Of a DNA stretch of 9,466 bases, positions 1 through 7,252 are shown in pieces (the stretch's first letter is position 1; the number at the start of each line of letters is the position of its first letter). The notes under the pieces were generated by a model. It did not search any database. It was not told the origin of the DNA and saw only the letters and a list, made by a program, of their open reading frames with translations. Location of the stretch: assembly GCA_003695725.1 (NCBI GenBank), contig RFHX01000259.1, positions 1-9,466 on the forward strand, in the 5' to 3' direction. Both the position numbers and the translations under genes were made by a program. Source of the stretch: J061 sp003695725 [NCBI: Candidatus Schekmanbacteria bacterium] (GTDB lineage: Bacteria; Schekmanbacteria; GWA2-38-11).

Positions 1-155
1 GATCTGAATAGCGTTTCAGAAAAAATTGGAAGTAGAAAACCTGTTTGAAAATTTATTTTTTGCATATTCCCCCCTGCCATACTGATGTCAGTGGTTATGC
101 GTATAATTAATCAAAATATAATTCAATTTACAACTTTAACCACTGAAGAGATAGT
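1..155. other. Upstream non-coding leader with a possible 3' end of a preceding gene
   Basis: Frame 1 on the + strand is open from base 1 to a TGA at 46-48, giving a 15-residue tail. This could be the C-terminus of a gene that starts outside the window, but it is too short to identify. The remainder is A+T-rich and contains the likely promoter region of the hydrolase gene that starts at 156. No convincing terminator hairpin is visible between the two. Confidence 0.3.
102..122 (+). promoter_or_regulatory. Candidate -10 elements for the MBL hydrolase gene
   Basis: Two perfect TATAAT hexamers lie at 102-107 and 117-122, ahead of the ATG at 156. Neither has a good TTGACA-like box 16-18 bases upstream, so this is a weak call in a region where such hexamers arise by chance. 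Confidence 0.25.
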
Positions 156-1469
156 ATGAACATTACCATTCATCACGGTACTCATGAAATTGGCGGTTCC
201 TGTGTTGAAATATCAAGCGGTGAAAACAGAATAGTAATCGATATAGGAATGCCTCTTGTTGAAGAATCAGGAGAGAGATTCGATTCAAAAATTTGCAAGA
301 CATTATCGCCATCTGAACTAGTAAAAGAAAAAATACTTCCAGACATAAAAGGCATATACAAGTCTAATAAAGGGGACAAACCGATTGACTGGTTGTTTAT
401 TTCCCATTCCCATATCGACCACTACGGAATCTATACTTTTCTGCGTGATGATATATATTACTATGTTGGCGAAAAGGCAAAAAAACTTATTGATTTAACA
501 ACTTTGTTTCTTAATTTTAACGGAGATATAAACAAATGCACTTATCTTGAAAGCGGCAAAGAGATTAAGGTCGGCAACTTCACTATCACTCTGTATTTAA
601 TGGACCATACCGCATTTGATGCCTATGGCTTTTTGATTGAATGTGAAGGTAAGAAAATATTTTATTCAGGTGATTTCAGAGAACACGAAAGGAAGGGAAA
701 GGCATTTGATTATTTTCTTAGCAAAGTTCCAGAAAATATAGACGCACTTCTTCTTGAAGGTTCGTTGGTAGGGAGTGAAAGGAGCATAACTAAGTCGGAA
801 GAGGATATCGAGAATGACATAGTCAAGACTATAAACAACACTGATAAAATCGTCTTTGGCGTTTCAAGTTCGCAGAATATAGACAGGTTAGTCTCATTCT
901 TCAAGGCGGCGCGCAGGACAAAGCGGCTTTTTGTGAGCGATGTTTACACGTCGAATGTGCTTGCTGAAATAGGAGGAAAAACCATTCCTCATACTTCAAA
1001 GGGGTATGGCAATATCAGAGTCTATTTTTTCCCACAATATACCTGCAATAAACTTGTGAAGAAAAAAAGGGAAAAAATGATTTACAAATTTTACCCTTAT
1101 AAAATCTCTATGGCGGAAATTTCAGAAAACCCCGGAAACATTGTGATGATGGTGAGGATGTCAATGGTGCGTGAGCTTTCTCTTATTAAAGGGATAGAAG
1201 GCGCGTCGGTCATTTACTCCATGTGGAACGGTTATCTCGAGGAAAATTCATCAAAAAGATTCATTGATTTTATGGAAGAAAAAAATATGCAATTAATCAA
1301 ACATCACACAAGCGGGCACGCAACTATTGCCACTCTTGAGAAGTTCGTAAAGAAGACCAAGCCCAAGATGATTATTCCTATTCACACATTCAGTCTGGAT
1401 AAATATGCCGGGATTTTTCCTTCAGAAAAAGTGATTTCCGTAAATGATAGAGAATTGATAACGAGTTAA
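156..1469 (+). CDS. RNase J-like metallo-beta-lactamase-fold hydrolase
   Basis: This 437-residue protein is predicted to be a cytoplasmic, two-zinc hydrolase of the metallo-beta-lactamase superfamily. The signature HxHxDH is present as H84, H86, D88 and H89. Further probable metal ligands are H151 (in MDHTAFDAYGF), D173 (in FYSGDFREH) and H410 (in IIPIHTF). The motif HTSGH at 384-388 and the following helix leading to PIH resemble the C-terminal part of RNase J and related beta-CASP nucleases, and the ligand spacing is close to RNase J. The central segment, about 190-380, would be the beta-CASP-like insertion. At 437 residues it is shorter than bacterial RNase J (about 550), so it probably lacks the C-terminal dimerisation domain. 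The start at 156 follows a weak purine-rich GAAGAG. No operon partner is visible in the window: the next sequence is a transposase remnant. A nuclease role is likely, but the substrate is not shown, and another hydrolase activity within the fold is possible. Confidence 0.85.
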   Translation: MNITIHHGTHEIGGSCVEISSGENRIVIDIGMPLVEESGERFDSKICKTLSPSELVKEKILPDIKGIYKSNKGDKPIDWLFISHSHIDHYGIYTFLRDDIYYYVGEKAKKLIDLTTLFLNFNGDINKCTYLESGKEIKVGNFTITLYLMDHTAFDAYGFLIECEGKKIFYSGDFREHERKGKAFDYFLSKVPENIDALLLEGSLVGSERSITKSEEDIENDIVKTINNTDKIVFGVSSSQNIDRLVSFFKAARRTKRLFVSDVYTSNVLAEIGGKTIPHTSKGYGNIRVYFFPQYTCNKLVKKKREKMIYKFYPYKISMAEISENPGNIVMMVRMSMVRELSLIKGIEGASVIYSMWNGYLEENSSKRFIDFMEEKNMQLIKHHTSGHATIATLEKFVKKTKPKMIIPIHTFSLDKYAGIFPSEKVISVNDRELITS

Positions 1470-1563
1470 GTTTCTCACTGAATCTGAACCGAATCTTAAT
1501 CGTCATGGGAAACAGTACCAGAGATAGGCGTTAAAAATGTGCCACCTTGTGCGGTATAACCTG

Positions 1564-1596
1564 ATAAGCTGTTCATCTGAAGAAGAGACAGCTTAT
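1564..1596. repeat. Nine-base perfect inverted repeat at the istA start
   Basis: ATAAGCTGT at 1564-1572 is exactly complementary to ACAGCTTAT at 1588-1596, with a 15-base loop. The right arm overlaps the ATG at 1595 where the istA remnant begins. It could be a hairpin limiting transposase translation or a transposase binding site of the IS end. The role is inferred. Confidence 0.5.
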
Positions 1597-2422
1597 GATA
1601 GACAAAGAGGCGTAAATGAATGTTTTGTCACTGAGAAAGCAGGAGGATTCTTACCACCAGATTGCACGGGTGATGGTGGGGGTGTCCGTCGGATTGTGAG
1701 GGGTTATCTAGGAGAGCAGGGAATTCCTGTGCACAGGAAAGTTCGCCACAGGAGCAAGCTGAGGCTTACAAGCCGCTTATTGAAGGCTGGTTTGCGCAGG
1801 ATGATTTTAAGGCAATACGCATTCACGATTTGCTTTGTATTCAGGGATTTGACGGTTCCTACGAAATTGTGCGGCGTTATGTAGACGGCGTAAAAAAGAA
1901 ACACGGCCACCAGGCCTATATCCCTTTTGAGACGATGCCCGGTTCAACAGGCTCAGGTTGACTTTGGGGATTTTCAGGTAATTGAGCCTGACAGTTCAAC
2001 AAAGACGGTTTACGCATTCATTATGGCGCTGGGTTATTACCGGCATATGTATGTTGAGTTTATCGAGAGATGCATATTGCTCAATTTTTTGGCCTGCCAC
2101 CAGCATGCTTTTGGATTTTTCGGTGCTGGTCCGACAGAGGTTTCTGTGAAAATATAAAGAATGTAGTTATAAAGCGCAAAAACACCGGATTATCTGGAAC
2201 AGAGAGTTTGAAGCGTTATTTATGCATTACGGCATCAAGGCGATGGTTACTCGGCCCTATGTTCTTTGGGTCAAGGGCAGAGTGGAACGCCCCATTGATT
2301 ATATTCGCGAGCTTTTCTGGCGGGGCTACGATTACAGGGGCATTCCCAAAGCCAACGGCGACATTCGCGTGTGGCTACTCCCAACATTTTTTCACCTTAT
2401 GATTAAAAATATTCTCATTTAA
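1595..2422 (+). pseudogene. istA: istA transposase remnant (IS21 family), multiply frameshifted
   Basis: Pieces of one IstA protein can be read in order by switching frame. The helix-turn-helix start reads SYHQIARVM (frame 2, about 1646-1675). It continues as VRRIVRGYLGEQGIPVHRK (frame 1), then as EAYKPLIEGWFAQDDFKAIR and VRRYVDGVKKKHGHQAYIPF (frame 3, about 1752-1940). Next comes AQVDFGDF and YAFIMALGYYRHMYVEF (frame 1, to a stop at 2157), then NIKNVVIKRK (frame 3), and finally FMHYGIKAMVTRPY, KGRVERPIDYIRELFWRGYD and YRGI (frame 2, to 2422). That needs at least five frameshifts, plus a TAA seven codons after the first ATG. The first catalytic Asp (VDFGD) and the Glu in KGRVER survive. The second Asp, normally in YDN before KNVV, reads CEN in the best frame. 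The protein stops short of the usual C-terminus. It is clearly non-functional. Confidence 0.85.
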
Positions 2423-2593
2423 AGGCATAGTTAGCAACTTATCCAAATAAATAACTAAAAGAAAAGCACTGCTGTGCTATGGAAAAATCTCCGGCTTTAA
2501 CTATGGATTTATTATGGCTTTGATGTCAGGAACGGATTGATGTGGGTATTTGACGATGACTGGCTGGTTACTACTTTGCAATTTTGGCCTTGA
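2423..2593. other. Unassigned junction between IS remnant and HlyD-like remnant
   Basis: All frames are interrupted and I recognise no gene here. A small perfect hairpin (AGCAC, TGCT loop, GTGCT) lies at about 2466-2479 without a following T-run, so it is not a convincing terminator. This stretch could be eroded coding sequence of the HlyD-like gene or leftover IS sequence. Confidence 0.4.
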
Positions 2594-2923
2594 TGTATAT
2601 GTATACACGAGGCGCTCCTTAAGAAGAAACTTACCGAAGAAACAATCCGTGTTGTAGAGAAGGAAGTAGAGCTTGCCCTTTCAGCATATGAACGGCTCAC
2701 GCTTAAATCACTGATGGAAGGAAAACTTTATAAATTTGATGTAAGACAGGAAGAGACTCTTTCAAAAGACAATAACTCCAAAATCATTATCGGTTTTTCC
2801 GACTTATGGGTGTTTCTGTCTGTAGAATCATACTGGATTGACAAGATTGACAAAGGTATGAAATTTGCAATTTTTAATACAGAAACAAAAGGAAGAATTA
2901 AATATAGAAATGTGACACTATAA
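2594..2923 (+). pseudogene. 3' remnant of a HlyD/RND-type membrane fusion protein gene
   Basis: Frame 2 is open from just after a TGA at 2591 to TAA at 2921-2923, but the segment has no start until an internal ATG at 2714. The translated 109 residues begin with a charged helix (LTEETIRVVEKEVELALSAY). This is followed by a lipoyl-hairpin-like stretch (ERLTLKSLMEGKLYKFDVRQ, EETLSKDN) and a beta-barrel-like stretch (IIIGFSDLWVFLSVESYW, IDKIDKGMKFAIF). The order matches the second half of periplasmic adaptor proteins of HlyD, MacA and RND efflux systems: coiled coil, then an 'iraPfdG.v..l.v..Ge.v' lipoyl half, then 'DlWv.a.v.e.di..i..G'. Such proteins normally exceed 300 residues and have an N-terminal membrane anchor, which is missing here. 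It was probably disrupted together with the IS21 insertion. The alternative, a small intact protein of 69 residues from ATG 2714, seems unlikely because the homologous region begins upstream of that ATG. Confidence 0.5.
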
Positions 2924-2981
2924 AAAAAACTTGTAAAAGAGGTTAATTTGTAAAGTGCGCAGGTCCGCTCTTCTGCATCTA

Positions 2982-4208
2982 TCAATCCATTCTTTCAGGG
3001 TCATCAATCCTGCAGGGTTTCTTCAGATACTTTTTTGCATAGTCATAAAGATAGGCATAATCTTTTGAATATTCCTTATAACTGAGGACCGCTAAATATC
3101 TTTTTTTTGCTTCTTCTCTATGGTTTAAAAAATCGTTTATCATGCCGATTCTCATTTCTGCCATTGGGAATACCCATATATTTTTTGCCCTTTCAGATGC
3201 AAGGATGCTGTTATAAAATTCAAGCGCTTTTGAAAAGTCTTTTTTTATCCAGCAGATTTCTCCCCGCAGAAATTTTGTTTTTGTTTCCCATATGCCTTTG
3301 AAGTGCTTATTATTTTTTTTCCCCTCATTAAACATAAAGTCTGCCGTTTTCACCGCTTCACTCCATTTTTCCAGTCTTGCATTGACGATTGCATAAAGAT
3401 AGTGAAACTGAGGATTGTTTGGATATTTCATTTTTAACTTTGAAATAACGGGAAGTGCTGATTTATAATCCTTTTCGAGATAGATATAAATATTTGCAAG
3501 GGCAATTAGTGCTTCTGTTTTGGCATATCTTCCTTTTTCTGCACATTCTTTAAGTTTTTCAAGTCCCCCTTTTCTGTCTCCAGAGAAGGAGATAAGGTAA
3601 GTGAGAATTTTTATTGTCTTTGGAAGTTTATCAAGAAAGTAGTCATACATTCCTAGTCCGAGATAAATATCCTTTTCATCAGGATTAAGATTATAAGCAT
3701 TATTAAGATATTTTCTGCCTTTATAGGCGTTGACAAACCCGGAAAACCACTTGCGTTTTATAATACTGATTGCCCCTTTGTAACCGTATGCACCACCAAG
3801 ATAGAGGAGTGCAGATGCTTTTTCTCTATTATCTGTTGATTTGCTTGTAGATTCTTCTGCTTTTTCAATTGTTTTATCAATCCATTCTTCAAAATCAGAT
3901 AAAGCATCCATATCGCTTTCGAAGTAGATTTTATTCCAATAAATCATCGATGTATAAAAGTAGCCTTCAGGTCTGAGGGGTTTTAACTCAATTGCTCTTC
4001 TGAATTGTTCTTTTGCTTTGTTTCTGTCAAGGTTATAAAGATATTCAATTCCTGATTCAATCCTTTGCGAGAATTCTATTTCGGCATCTGTGATTATTTC
4101 TGCAGAAAAGGAAACTGAGGAGAAAAGAATTGTAAAAAGTAAAATTGATAAAAGTATATTAAACGCTATATTTGTTTGGTGTAGCTTATTAGGTAATGTT
4201 TTTCTCAT
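2982..4208 (-). CDS. Exported tetratricopeptide-repeat-like protein
   Basis: I start this gene at the ATG at 4206-4208 (408 residues), not at the longer in-frame ATG at 4257-4259. The shorter form begins MRKTLPNKLH and gives a textbook signal peptide: a basic N-region, a hydrophobic core at about residues 14-31, and a likely cleavage after SVSFSA (residue 36). The longer form would bury that signal 17 residues inside. The mature protein is predicted to be periplasmic and all-helical. A TPR-like pair lies at about residues 41-95 (KAKEQFRRAIELKPLRPEGY). A characteristic block follows (YLGLGMYDYFLDKLPK, then SGDRKGGLEKLKECAEKG, EALIALANIYIYLEKDYKSA), and further helical repeats run to the end (FSKALEFYNSILASERAKN). 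This block resembles bacterial TPR proteins distantly related to the TPR39/Iml2 group; that relation is from memory and tentative. The gene overlaps the end of the dikinase gene by 20 bp and lacks a clear ribosome site, so it is probably translated by coupling. The role may be scaffolding in the envelope; no catalytic motif is seen. Confidence 0.8.
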   Translation of the reverse strand: MRKTLPNKLHQTNIAFNILLSILLFTILFSSVSFSAEIITDAEIEFSQRIESGIEYLYNLDRNKAKEQFRRAIELKPLRPEGYFYTSMIYWNKIYFESDMDALSDFEEWIDKTIEKAEESTSKSTDNREKASALLYLGGAYGYKGAISIIKRKWFSGFVNAYKGRKYLNNAYNLNPDEKDIYLGLGMYDYFLDKLPKTIKILTYLISFSGDRKGGLEKLKECAEKGRYAKTEALIALANIYIYLEKDYKSALPVISKLKMKYPNNPQFHYLYAIVNARLEKWSEAVKTADFMFNEGKKNNKHFKGIWETKTKFLRGEICWIKKDFSKALEFYNSILASERAKNIWVFPMAEMRIGMINDFLNHREEAKKRYLAVLSYKEYSKDYAYLYDYAKKYLKKPCRIDDPERMD

Positions 4209-6540
4209 TTTTTTGTAAAATAATTTCGCGGGTAATCGTTCCGTCAAAACCGTTGACATAGATTATGTCATTATCACTAATTAAATTGCAGATATTTTCG
4301 ACTGATACTACTGCAGGAATTCCGTATTCTCTTGCAATAATAGCACTATGAGAAAGCATACCACCTGCCTGAGAAATTACAGCGCCTGCTTTTGCAAACA
4401 GAGGCGACCATCCAATATCAGAGTAAGGTATTACTATAATATCTCCTTTTTTGACTTTGGGGAAATCCTGAACACCTTTAATGACTTTTGCTTTACCCTT
4501 ATAATAACCGCCTGAAGCAGGTATGCCTTTAAATTCATTACTGTTGTCTTCGGATAATAGCGGAGGTTCTTTATATCCGAAAATAGTTGAAGGAACATTA
4601 TTTACAGATTCATATTTTTTTAGCTTTTCCTTTCGTCTCGAGATTACGTCACGCAGTTTTTTGCAGTCATTAATTTTTTCCGAATCTTTTATTTCATCTA
4701 TCTTAAGATAAAATATATCTTCCCTTTCCTCTATGAAATTTCTCTCTTTCAGAACTTCGCCTATGCGGAGAAATAAATCCCTGAATAGAGAGAAACCGAG
4801 ATTATATGTAAAACTCACTCTTTCCTTATACTCTTGGCATTTTGCAGATTTTAAAAATAGTTTTTCGTGTCTCCTATTTATGAATTTCTCTTTTTTTTCT
4901 CTATGCGCATATATATTTCCGCTCTCTGCATTTATAAGTTTTAGAATCGCGTCTTTGTTTTCCTTCCATTGAGGCACTGAAAAATCATTTCCACTGTCGC
5001 TAAGGTGGCCGAATCTATCAAAGAAAATTTGAAACTCTTTCTTTAATTCATTAATGTTTTCCATTGCCTTAATATCTTCATATGATGCATTCTTTATTTT
5101 TTCTTGCGTTTCAGAAGGTAAGGCTTCAATAATGACTTTAAGTTGTGAAAGAAAAATATTGGGATTAATGTCTTTCGTGTTTTCGGGAATAACTTCCTTC
5201 ATTTTGATATTCTTTAATGATGAAAATGATTCTAGTCTCTTGTAATGAAACCCTGAGAAGAAAAAGGCGATAAGATAATAATAAGCCATTTCATTGTTCA
5301 CGTTAAAAAGCTCATCATATGTATTTAGTAAATCTGGAATAGATCCAGATTTTTCAACATCCGACTTTATCTTTTTAATAGTTTCTTCCCATACGTTGAG
5401 TTTAACGGTTATCTCTTTCTCATATGATAAAAGAAGGTAAAATATAAATGATAGAAGGCGCGGAATATGCTTAAGCATTTTTAGTTTGGGCTTAAAAAAT
5501 TTTTTAAAATTGAACTCTTCGTCAATTCCGAGGAATCCTTCGATTGCATGCCTGTCTATACCAATAGACTGAAGAATATCTCCTATAACTCCCATATTAA
5601 AATATGATCTGCCGTAAAACTGTTTTGCCAATTCATCAACATTAATATTATTTTTACCTATCAATTCAGTTAAAAGTTTTTTCCACGCACCATTTACAAG
5701 AGGAATATTTACGTCCCAAACCAAGGGTTTGATTATTCCCGGCATAAATTCGCGGGAAATTCTGTTTGAAAAAAGAGGGTCTATCCCCCTTGTGGTTATG
5801 TTTCTTACCTGAACAAAATAGATTTCCTTCCCGTCATAAACCCATTCAATGTCAACAGGAAATTTTAAATTGCTTTCAATTGACAGTGATTTTTTTACAA
5901 GAAGAGATATGATGTCATCGAATTCTGATAAAGCGCAGGGACTCTTATTGATTAACCTTTCTTTTCTGAAAACCCATCTCATTGGGGTTGCACCTTTTTG
6001 TATGAGTTTATCACCTCTCCCTTCAATTGCCTCTATTATGGTTTCCTTGAATCCGGTTACGGGATTCCTTGTAAAAAGTACACCTGATAACACCGGATTT
6101 ATCATTTCCTGAATTATAACCGCCATCTGTCTGTTGTTTTTCGGAAGTCCTGTTTTTGCAACATAGGACTCTATATTTGTGGTGTCTAAAGATTGCCATA
6201 TTTTTTGAACTGCCTTTAGAATTTCAGATGTACCCTTAATGTCAAGGTAAGTGCTGAAAAGACCTGCAGATGAAAACCTTTTTCCGTCTTCAATATTTGA
6301 AGATGACCTTACAGCATAGAAACATTTGTCAGGTATCTCTTTTTCAATATCATTTTTCAGTTTTTTTAAACCATCATCTTTGTTGCTGAGGCATCTGTTT
6401 CTCACTTCATATGGAATTAGGAAGGTTTTTGGTATGTTATATCCTTTTTTTGCAAGCAGAATAAGTCCTGCTGCTTTTTCCCCAAAATCACCATTTTCGC
6501 GTTTATTTAAAAAATCTTCAAGCTTGTAGATGTTTTTCAT
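4189..6540 (-). CDS. ATP-grasp/phosphohistidine dikinase, rifampin phosphotransferase-like architecture
   Basis: This 783-residue protein is predicted to be cytoplasmic. It has an N-terminal PPDK_N/ATP-grasp nucleotide-binding domain at about residues 1-250. Its motifs are EKAAGL (21-26), YAVRSSSNIED (75-85), SGVLFTRNPVTG (152-163), and DIEW plus YFVQVRNITT (230-250). A long helical middle domain follows (about 250-670). The C-terminal swivelling phosphohistidine domain (about 670-775) carries GGMLSHSAIIAREYGIPAVV, with catalytic His731. In PEP synthase and pyruvate phosphate dikinase, a PEP/pyruvate-binding TIM barrel follows the histidine domain; here the protein ends about 50 residues after the histidine. 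That order, with the acceptor-binding domain in the middle, is the layout of rifampin phosphotransferase (RPH), which converts ATP plus acceptor to AMP, phosphate and phospho-acceptor. So it should not be called PEP synthase without proof. RPH has about 860 residues, and the middle domain here is not recognisably a rifamycin pocket. The ATG directly abuts the stop of the PlsY-like gene (TAAATG), indicating translational coupling and a shared pathway. The acceptor is unknown; a lipid or isoprenoid precursor is my inference from the neighbours. Confidence 0.85.
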   Translation of the reverse strand: MKNIYKLEDFLNKRENGDFGEKAAGLILLAKKGYNIPKTFLIPYEVRNRCLSNKDDGLKKLKNDIEKEIPDKCFYAVRSSSNIEDGKRFSSAGLFSTYLDIKGTSEILKAVQKIWQSLDTTNIESYVAKTGLPKNNRQMAVIIQEMINPVLSGVLFTRNPVTGFKETIIEAIEGRGDKLIQKGATPMRWVFRKERLINKSPCALSEFDDIISLLVKKSLSIESNLKFPVDIEWVYDGKEIYFVQVRNITTRGIDPLFSNRISREFMPGIIKPLVWDVNIPLVNGAWKKLLTELIGKNNINVDELAKQFYGRSYFNMGVIGDILQSIGIDRHAIEGFLGIDEEFNFKKFFKPKLKMLKHIPRLLSFIFYLLLSYEKEITVKLNVWEETIKKIKSDVEKSGSIPDLLNTYDELFNVNNEMAYYYLIAFFFSGFHYKRLESFSSLKNIKMKEVIPENTKDINPNIFLSQLKVIIEALPSETQEKIKNASYEDIKAMENINELKKEFQIFFDRFGHLSDSGNDFSVPQWKENKDAILKLINAESGNIYAHREKKEKFINRRHEKLFLKSAKCQEYKERVSFTYNLGFSLFRDLFLRIGEVLKERNFIEEREDIFYLKIDEIKDSEKINDCKKLRDVISRRKEKLKKYESVNNVPSTIFGYKEPPLLSEDNSNEFKGIPASGGYYKGKAKVIKGVQDFPKVKKGDIIVIPYSDIGWSPLFAKAGAVISQAGGMLSHSAIIAREYGIPAVVSVENICNLISDNDIIYVNGFDGTITREIILQKNEKNIT

Positions 6541-7137
6541 TTAATTTTCTTTGCCTGTCAGTATGCCATAATAGGCAAAATCATCACGCTCAGCTTTGTT
6601 GGTAAAGTAAAGGATTGGGATTATAAATGTTATAAAAATTAAAACTTCTTTTTTTCCTGTTACAAAGTAAAGTATAGGAATAAGCGATAGTAGAAAGAGA
6701 TTATAGGAAATAACCGCATTTTTTGTGAGCATAAGAGTAATAAGCCATAACCCTCCGGAAATTATAAATCCATAGGAGGATATTAGGAAAAGTGCCCACG
6801 AAAATGATGACCTTCCTTTTCCTCCGCGGAATCGTGTGAAAACCGGAAATATAGTACCTACTATTGAGCAGTATGTGAAAAGAAGCATTTCTCCGTAACT
6901 CGCGCTGAGAAAGTATTTTGAAATTACTATGGGAAGAATTCCCTTTGATGCTTCGTTTATAACTGCCAGTATTCCAGCAACTTTGCCTCCTGTGTTGAAA
7001 CTGTTTGCAATACCTACATTTCTTGTCCCGCATTCATAAAGTTTTTTACCTGTAAGAAGGTAGGTCGCAATATATCCAAGAGATATTGCCCCGTAGATGT
7101 AAAATAAGAGAGAATATAGTATTGTTGAATAATTCAT
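6541..7137 (-). CDS. PlsY-like membrane acyltransferase with diverged motifs
   Basis: This 198-residue, very hydrophobic protein has about five to six membrane segments (about 5-28, 50-75, 82-100, 112-133, 141-159, 163-178). It belongs to the PlsY family, whose typical members transfer an acyl group from acyl-phosphate to glycerol-3-phosphate in the inner membrane and are about 200 residues long. Motif 1 appears as CGTRNVGIAN (36-45), where PlsY usually has GSGNxGATN. Motif 2 appears as GTIFPVFTRFRGGKG (94-108), with the usual GH changed to GT but the glycine-rich GGKG kept. Motif 3, normally HRxNIxRLxxGxE, has become ERDDFAYYGILTGKEN at the C-terminus, so the conserved His and Asn are absent. 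A changed substrate or loss of the ordinary activity is plausible. It is the first gene of the three-gene operon, and its stop codon is immediately followed by the start of the dikinase. No Shine-Dalgarno sequence is visible before the ATG. The gene name plsY is not used because the key residues differ. Confidence 0.75.
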   Translation of the reverse strand: MNYSTILYSLLFYIYGAISLGYIATYLLTGKKLYECGTRNVGIANSFNTGGKVAGILAVINEASKGILPIVISKYFLSASYGEMLLFTYCSIVGTIFPVFTRFRGGKGRSSFSWALFLISSYGFIISGGLWLITLMLTKNAVISYNLFLLSLIPILYFVTGKKEVLIFITFIIPILYFTNKAERDDFAYYGILTGKEN

Positions 7138-7252
7138 TTTTTAATTTTAAGAAATTTTTTTAAGATTAATTTCTATTTTATATTTTCTTATACTATAATC
7201 TTGTTAAAATCGTCAATAATGAGGGTTTAAGTATAAAAGACTGGAGAGATGG
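7138..7252. promoter_or_regulatory. Divergent promoter region between the operon and the CrtI-like gene
   Basis: This 115-base A+T-rich spacer must drive both directions. On the + strand a perfect TATAAT lies at 7194-7199 with no good -35 box. On the - strand TTAACA (complement of 7202-7207) is followed after 19 bases by TATAAA (complement of 7177-7182), a weak pair with a long spacer. The overlapping positions would allow co-regulation of the two transcription units. No clear operator repeat was seen. Confidence 0.35.
7243..7248 (+). promoter_or_regulatory. Ribosome binding site of the CrtI-like gene
   Basis: GGAGAG lies four bases before the ATG at 7253. It is the strongest Shine-Dalgarno sequence among the intact genes of the window and supports this start. 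It also partly serves an out-of-frame ATG at 7249, which is not used. Confidence 0.6.

Larger units (their letters stand above)
1538..2422 (+). mobile_element. Degenerate, 3'-truncated IS21-family insertion sequence
   Basis: This block is visibly richer in G+C than its neighbours and carries a decayed istA but no istB. IS21 elements normally encode IstA (about 500 residues) followed by the ATPase IstB (about 250 residues), so the right half of the element is missing. The left edge is placed at TGTGCCACC (1538) because IS21-family ends usually start with TG and this lies just upstream of the istA remnant; this is inference. No matching right end or target-site duplication was found. The element cannot move by itself. 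Confidence 0.7.

Noticed and set aside
2924-2981. Possible terminator after the TPR gene, with T-run on the minus strand
   Set aside because: A T8 run exists, but the sequence before it contains direct repeats (TTTACAA) and no stable hairpin.
2728-2985. An 85-codon minus-strand open frame downstream of the TPR gene
   Set aside because: It lies antisense to the HlyD-like remnant, whose plus-strand translation matches a known family pattern. The minus-strand product has no recognisable features.
4523-6529. Several plus-strand frames of 62-87 codons opposite the dikinase gene
   Set aside because: They are antisense shadows of a long gene with well-conserved motifs, and none has a supporting ribosome site that I could see.
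6701-7033. A 110-codon minus-strand frame inside the PlsY-like gene
   Set aside because: It is an alternative frame of a gene with clear membrane segments and PlsY motifs; its own product has no recognisable family pattern.
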